Assembly (NCBI GenBank): GCA_964507195.1 | Contig: CAZDPA010000024.1 | Coordinates: 1-33,886 of the forward strand | DNA: 33,886 nucleotides | Source of the DNA: Solimonas sp964507195 | GTDB taxonomy: Bacteria > Pseudomonadota > Gammaproteobacteria > Nevskiales > Nevskiaceae | Direction: 5' to 3' | Part shown: piece after piece, positions 31,519 to 33,886 of the stretch | How positions within the stretch are numbered: the first letter of the stretch is position 1 | Layout of the letters: every line of letters begins with the position of its first letter | Made by a program: the position numbers and the translations under genes | The notes under the pieces: generated by a model | Databases searched by the model: none | Told to the model about the DNA's origin: nothing | Seen by the model: only the letters and a program-made list of their open reading frames with translations

Positions 31519-32592
31519 CTAGGGCAGCGGTCGATCACGCAGGAACGCGAAGAACTCGTCGTTCCACTGCAGCGGCCAGCGCAGGTGCAGCACGGAACCC
31601 GGAGACGCCAGCTGCAGTGGATTGCCGTCGTAGGCGCAGGCCGCGACGCAGGCATCGGTTTCACCCTGCAACGGATCGATGATCACCGAGCGCAGCTCCA
31701 CCTGCGGCAGCGTCGTCGCCATGATGCCGCGGAACGCGACCGAGCCGCTCTGGCAGATACCGATGATGTCGCAGCTGTTGTGCACGGTCATGACCGGTCG
31801 CAGGTTGTTGCCGAACGGCAGCTGCGCGCAGGGATCGAAGCTGTCGACAAACGGATCCGGTGACGAATACACCGCCGACGCCGCGATGCCCGGCGTGTTG
31901 AGCGCGTAGAGAATCGACATCGCCGCGCCGTTGGACCAGCCCATCATGTACTTGCGTTTCGGATCGACGACACCGCGCGCTTCGACCTCGGCGATGTAGT
32001 GATCGATCGTTGCGACATCGACATTGATTTCCGGATCGTCGCGGTCGAAGTTGCGATACCAGTTGTCGAAGCCGAGCGCGTGATCGTCGGGGAACGGATA
32101 GAAGTGCTCCTTGTCGCGGCCCTCGACGACCAGCAGGTTGAAGCCCGGACGCGCCGGATCAGCGGTCAGATCCGCAGTGTTGATTCTGAATTCGAGACCG
32201 CCGAGCACGGTCTGGATGTCGCCGGGAAAGATCGAACCGCCAAGGAAGGTCACCAGCGGCAACGGGTTTTCCGCACTGGAGGCGGACGACTCGAACAGGC
32301 AGGCCAGCCGCGGTGTGCTGTCGGGGTCTGTCCATTCGATCTTCTCGCCGCCGCGCAGCGTGCACAGCTCGGCGAGGTAATACAGGCTCGCAGCCTGCCC
32401 CTGCACGGACGGCGCGGTCTCGCGCGGCGGATCGCCGTGGATGCCCAGACAGCCATCACCGGTGGCAGGCTGCGGCGCGACGACAGCGGTGCGACCGCCG
32501 GCGCTGCTGCCCCCCGAATCACTGCCACCGCATGCACTCAACATCAAGCTTGCGGCGAACACGCTTGCTGCACGGCTAAAGGCATGACGCAT
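31519..32592 (-). CDS. Lipoprotein alpha/beta hydrolase/esterase
   Basis: 357 aa from ATG 32592. A lipobox ending LMLSAC gives an envelope-anchored protein, and a Ser/Gly-rich linker follows. The nucleophile elbow is MGWSNGAAMS, with the oxyanion strand LVTFLGGSIFPGD upstream. The pattern resembles PHB depolymerase/feruloyl-esterase-like proteins. Many cysteines (six or more) suggest disulfides. Substrate unknown: a polyester, an aryl ester or a lipid. Divergent from dusC over 119 bp. Confidence 0.75.
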   Translation of the reverse strand: MRHAFSRAASVFAASLMLSACGGSDSGGSSAGGRTAVVAPQPATGDGCLGIHGDPPRETAPSVQGQAASLYYLAELCTLRGGEKIEWTDPDSTPRLACLFESSASSAENPLPLVTFLGGSIFPGDIQTVLGGLEFRINTADLTADPARPGFNLLVVEGRDKEHFYPFPDDHALGFDNWYRNFDRDDPEINVDVATIDHYIAEVEARGVVDPKRKYMMGWSNGAAMSILYALNTPGIAASAVYSSPDPFVDSFDPCAQLPFGNNLRPVMTVHNSCDIIGICQSGSVAFRGIMATTLPQVELRSVIIDPLQGETDACVAACAYDGNPLQLASPGSVLHLRWPLQWNDEFFAFLRDRPLP

Positions 32593-32711
32593 GGCTTTCT
32601 CCTCCTGCCCTGAAACGCTGGGGGCAGCATGCACCAGCGCCGCCAGGCTGGATAGCGCCGGCGGCGGCCCGTAAGATGCCCGCCCCTCACCGCACTCCCG
32701 CCAGAAGCCGC

Positions 32712-33734
32712 ATGCAGCTTGCGCTTGCCCCGATGGAAGGCCTGGTCGACGACATCCTGCGCGATGTCCTGACCCGCGTGGGCGGCGTCGACTGGTGTGT
32801 CAGTGAATTCGTGCGGGTCACCGACGCCCTGCTGCCGAAGATCTGCTTCACCCGCCTCGCCCCTGAACTGGCGCTGGGCGCGAAGACGCCTGCGGGTACG
32901 CAGATGCGACTGCAACTGCTCGGCTCCGATCCCGCCTGCCTTGCCGACAACGCCGCGCGTGCGGTCGAGCTGGGCGCGCCGGTGATCGATCTGAACTTTG
33001 GCTGCCCGGCAAGGAAGGTCAACAACTCACGCGGCGGCGCGATCCTGCTGCGCGAGCCGGAGCTGCTGCATGCGATCGTCGGCGAAGTGCGCCGCACGCT
33101 GCCGGCTGCAATCCCGGTGACCGCAAAGATGCGTCTGGGTTTTGATCACACCGATCTCGCGCTTGAATGTGCACAGGCGCTGGACAGCGCCGGCGCGGCG
33201 CAGATCGTCGTCCATGCGCGGACCAAGACTGATGGCTACCGTCCGCCGGCGCACTGGGAATGGATTGCGCGAATCGACGATATCGTCGACGCGCCGGTGT
33301 ACGCCAACGGCGAGATCTGGAGCGTCGAAGACTGGCAACGCTGCCGCGCGATCAGCGGCGTCGACAATTTCATGCTCGGCCGTGGCCTGATTGCGAGGCC
33401 CGATCTCGCCCGCATGATCCGCGCACACGCCGACAACACTGCGTACACACCGCTGAGCTGGGACGAGCTGCTGCCATCGCTGCAGTCGTTCTGGCTGCAG
33501 GTGCGCGCGAGGGCCGAGCCGCGCCACGCGCATGGCCGCCTGAAGCAGTGGCTTTCTTCGCTGGCGCTCAGCTACAGCGAAGGCGCGGAGCTGTTTGCGC
33601 GCCTGCGCCGCGAGAAGGATTGCGAGGTGCTGGATCGGGAGATTGGCATCGCCCCTATCCAACCTCTTTCTCCCTCTCCCCGCGAGCGGGGAGAGGGTTG
33701 GGGTGAGGGGCGTCTTCTAAGTCGCACTGCATGA
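32712..33734 (+). CDS. dusC: tRNA-dihydrouridine synthase, DusC type
   Basis: 340 aa from ATG 32712 (MQLALAPMEGLVD). The FMN-binding TIM barrel has NFGCPARKVNNSRGGA with the catalytic Cys98, KMRLGF, HARTKTDGY and ANGEIW. The reaction reduces a uridine in tRNA (U16 for the DusC group) with NADPH. The last 24 or so residues (PLSPSPRERGEGWGEGR...) are encoded by the CCCTCTCCCCGC repeat that lies over the 3' end; related DusC proteins end about 25 residues earlier. The original stop was probably lost or displaced when the repeat arrived. Confidence 0.93.
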   Translation: MQLALAPMEGLVDDILRDVLTRVGGVDWCVSEFVRVTDALLPKICFTRLAPELALGAKTPAGTQMRLQLLGSDPACLADNAARAVELGAPVIDLNFGCPARKVNNSRGGAILLREPELLHAIVGEVRRTLPAAIPVTAKMRLGFDHTDLALECAQALDSAGAAQIVVHARTKTDGYRPPAHWEWIARIDDIVDAPVYANGEIWSVEDWQRCRAISGVDNFMLGRGLIARPDLARMIRAHADNTAYTPLSWDELLPSLQSFWLQVRARAEPRHAHGRLKQWLSSLALSYSEGAELFARLRREKDCEVLDREIGIAPIQPLSPSPRERGEGWGEGRLLSRTA

Positions 33735-33846
33735 TCTCCACTAGGGCGACAGGTTGCGGCTGCATTTGATCGTCCCGGAATCGCAGCAAAGTTGCGTCTG
33801 CCTGCCCCTCACCCTAGCCCTCTCCCCGCAAGCGGGGAGAGGGAGA
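33665..33846. repeat. Inverted pair of CCCTCTCCCCGC-family elements
   Basis: The first copy (33665-33710: CCCTCTCCCCGCGAGCGGGG with a GAGGGTTGGGGTGAGGGG tail) and the second (33805-33846) face each other, 94 bases apart. Each has its own short hairpin. Only the second copy is purely intergenic; the first overlaps the dusC C-terminus. Confidence 0.9.
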
Positions 33847-33860
33847 ACAGCGCGGAAACG

Positions 33861-33886
33861 AAAAAAGCGCGCCGGAATCCGGCGCG
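33861..33886 (-). terminator. Rho-independent terminator for a gene beyond the right edge
   Basis: Read on the minus strand, a CGCGCCGG/CCGGCGCG stem with a 3-base loop is followed by a T-run (plus-strand AAAAAA at 33861-33866). It would end a leftward gene that lies just outside the window. Confidence 0.7.

Overview
The window looks like a chromosomal segment of a GC-rich gammaproteobacterium. A Nevskiales/Solimonadaceae-like organism is an inference, from a remnant of a fused AlkB-rubredoxin next to an AraC-type regulator, a DusC-type dihydrouridine synthase and the general gene style. It splits into a mobile/accessory half (about 66-14,960) and an ordinary chromosomal half riddled with dispersed palindromic repeats (about 14,960-33,886). 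A 10-N assembly gap lies at 5385-5394.

Mobile half. The last 20 codons of an upstream gene (stop 63-65) are followed by an inverted-repeat cluster and a strong terminator, then by a Tn7/Tn402-like transposition operon in the order tnsA-like (584-1522), tnsB (1522-3696), tnsC (3693-4634), tniQ (4643-6659). The first three genes overlap by 1-4 bp. The TnsB DDE triad and the TnsC Walker motifs are intact. The TnsA-like protein seems to have lost the end of its nuclease motif. TniQ is unusually long (at least 667 residues) and, behind the usual zinc-binding head, carries five to six tandem helix-turn-helix-like units. This is the most promising novelty in the window: a TnsD-like target selector that probably reads an extended DNA sequence. 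Cargo or neighbouring accessory genes follow: a frameshifted tyrosine integrase, a secreted protein, an XRE regulator, a translationally coupled pair of unknown genes, an IS3-family (IS407-group-like) element with a 4-bp ACGT duplication, small unknown genes, an orphan 'mobile mystery protein A', and two PIN-toxin modules (a VapBC and an AbrB/PIN pair), each with a palindromic operator. I could not find the far end of the Tn7-like element.

Chromosomal half. It opens with a decayed hydrocarbon-oxidation locus. A 5'-truncated araC and a 5'-truncated alkB-rubredoxin gene meet head to head, as left by one deletion across a divergent promoter. About 1 kb further on is a second scar, where an AraC C-terminus is fused to a duplicated rubredoxin tail. 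The rest is conventional: a PepSY-like secreted protein, DUF4870-like membrane proteins, a GH5 lipoprotein, periplasmic and membrane hypotheticals, a DUF2383 four-helix protein, an extended SDR, a PLC-like phosphodiesterase lipoprotein, an alpha/beta hydrolase, a nitroreductase, a DHA2 MFS exporter, two acyltransferases (PlsC and DUF374 types), a lipoprotein esterase and DusC.

Repeats. At least four palindromic families fill the intergenic spaces: a CTCGATACACC/GGCACTCGAGACGAACGG family, a GTAGCCCGG family, a CCCTCTCCCCGC family and a dRS3-like ATTCCCGC/GCGGGAAT family. One copy of the first family lies in frame inside the alkB-rubredoxin ORF. A copy of the third supplies the last codons of dusC. 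A 199-bp composite unit is tandemly repeated at 18152-18676.
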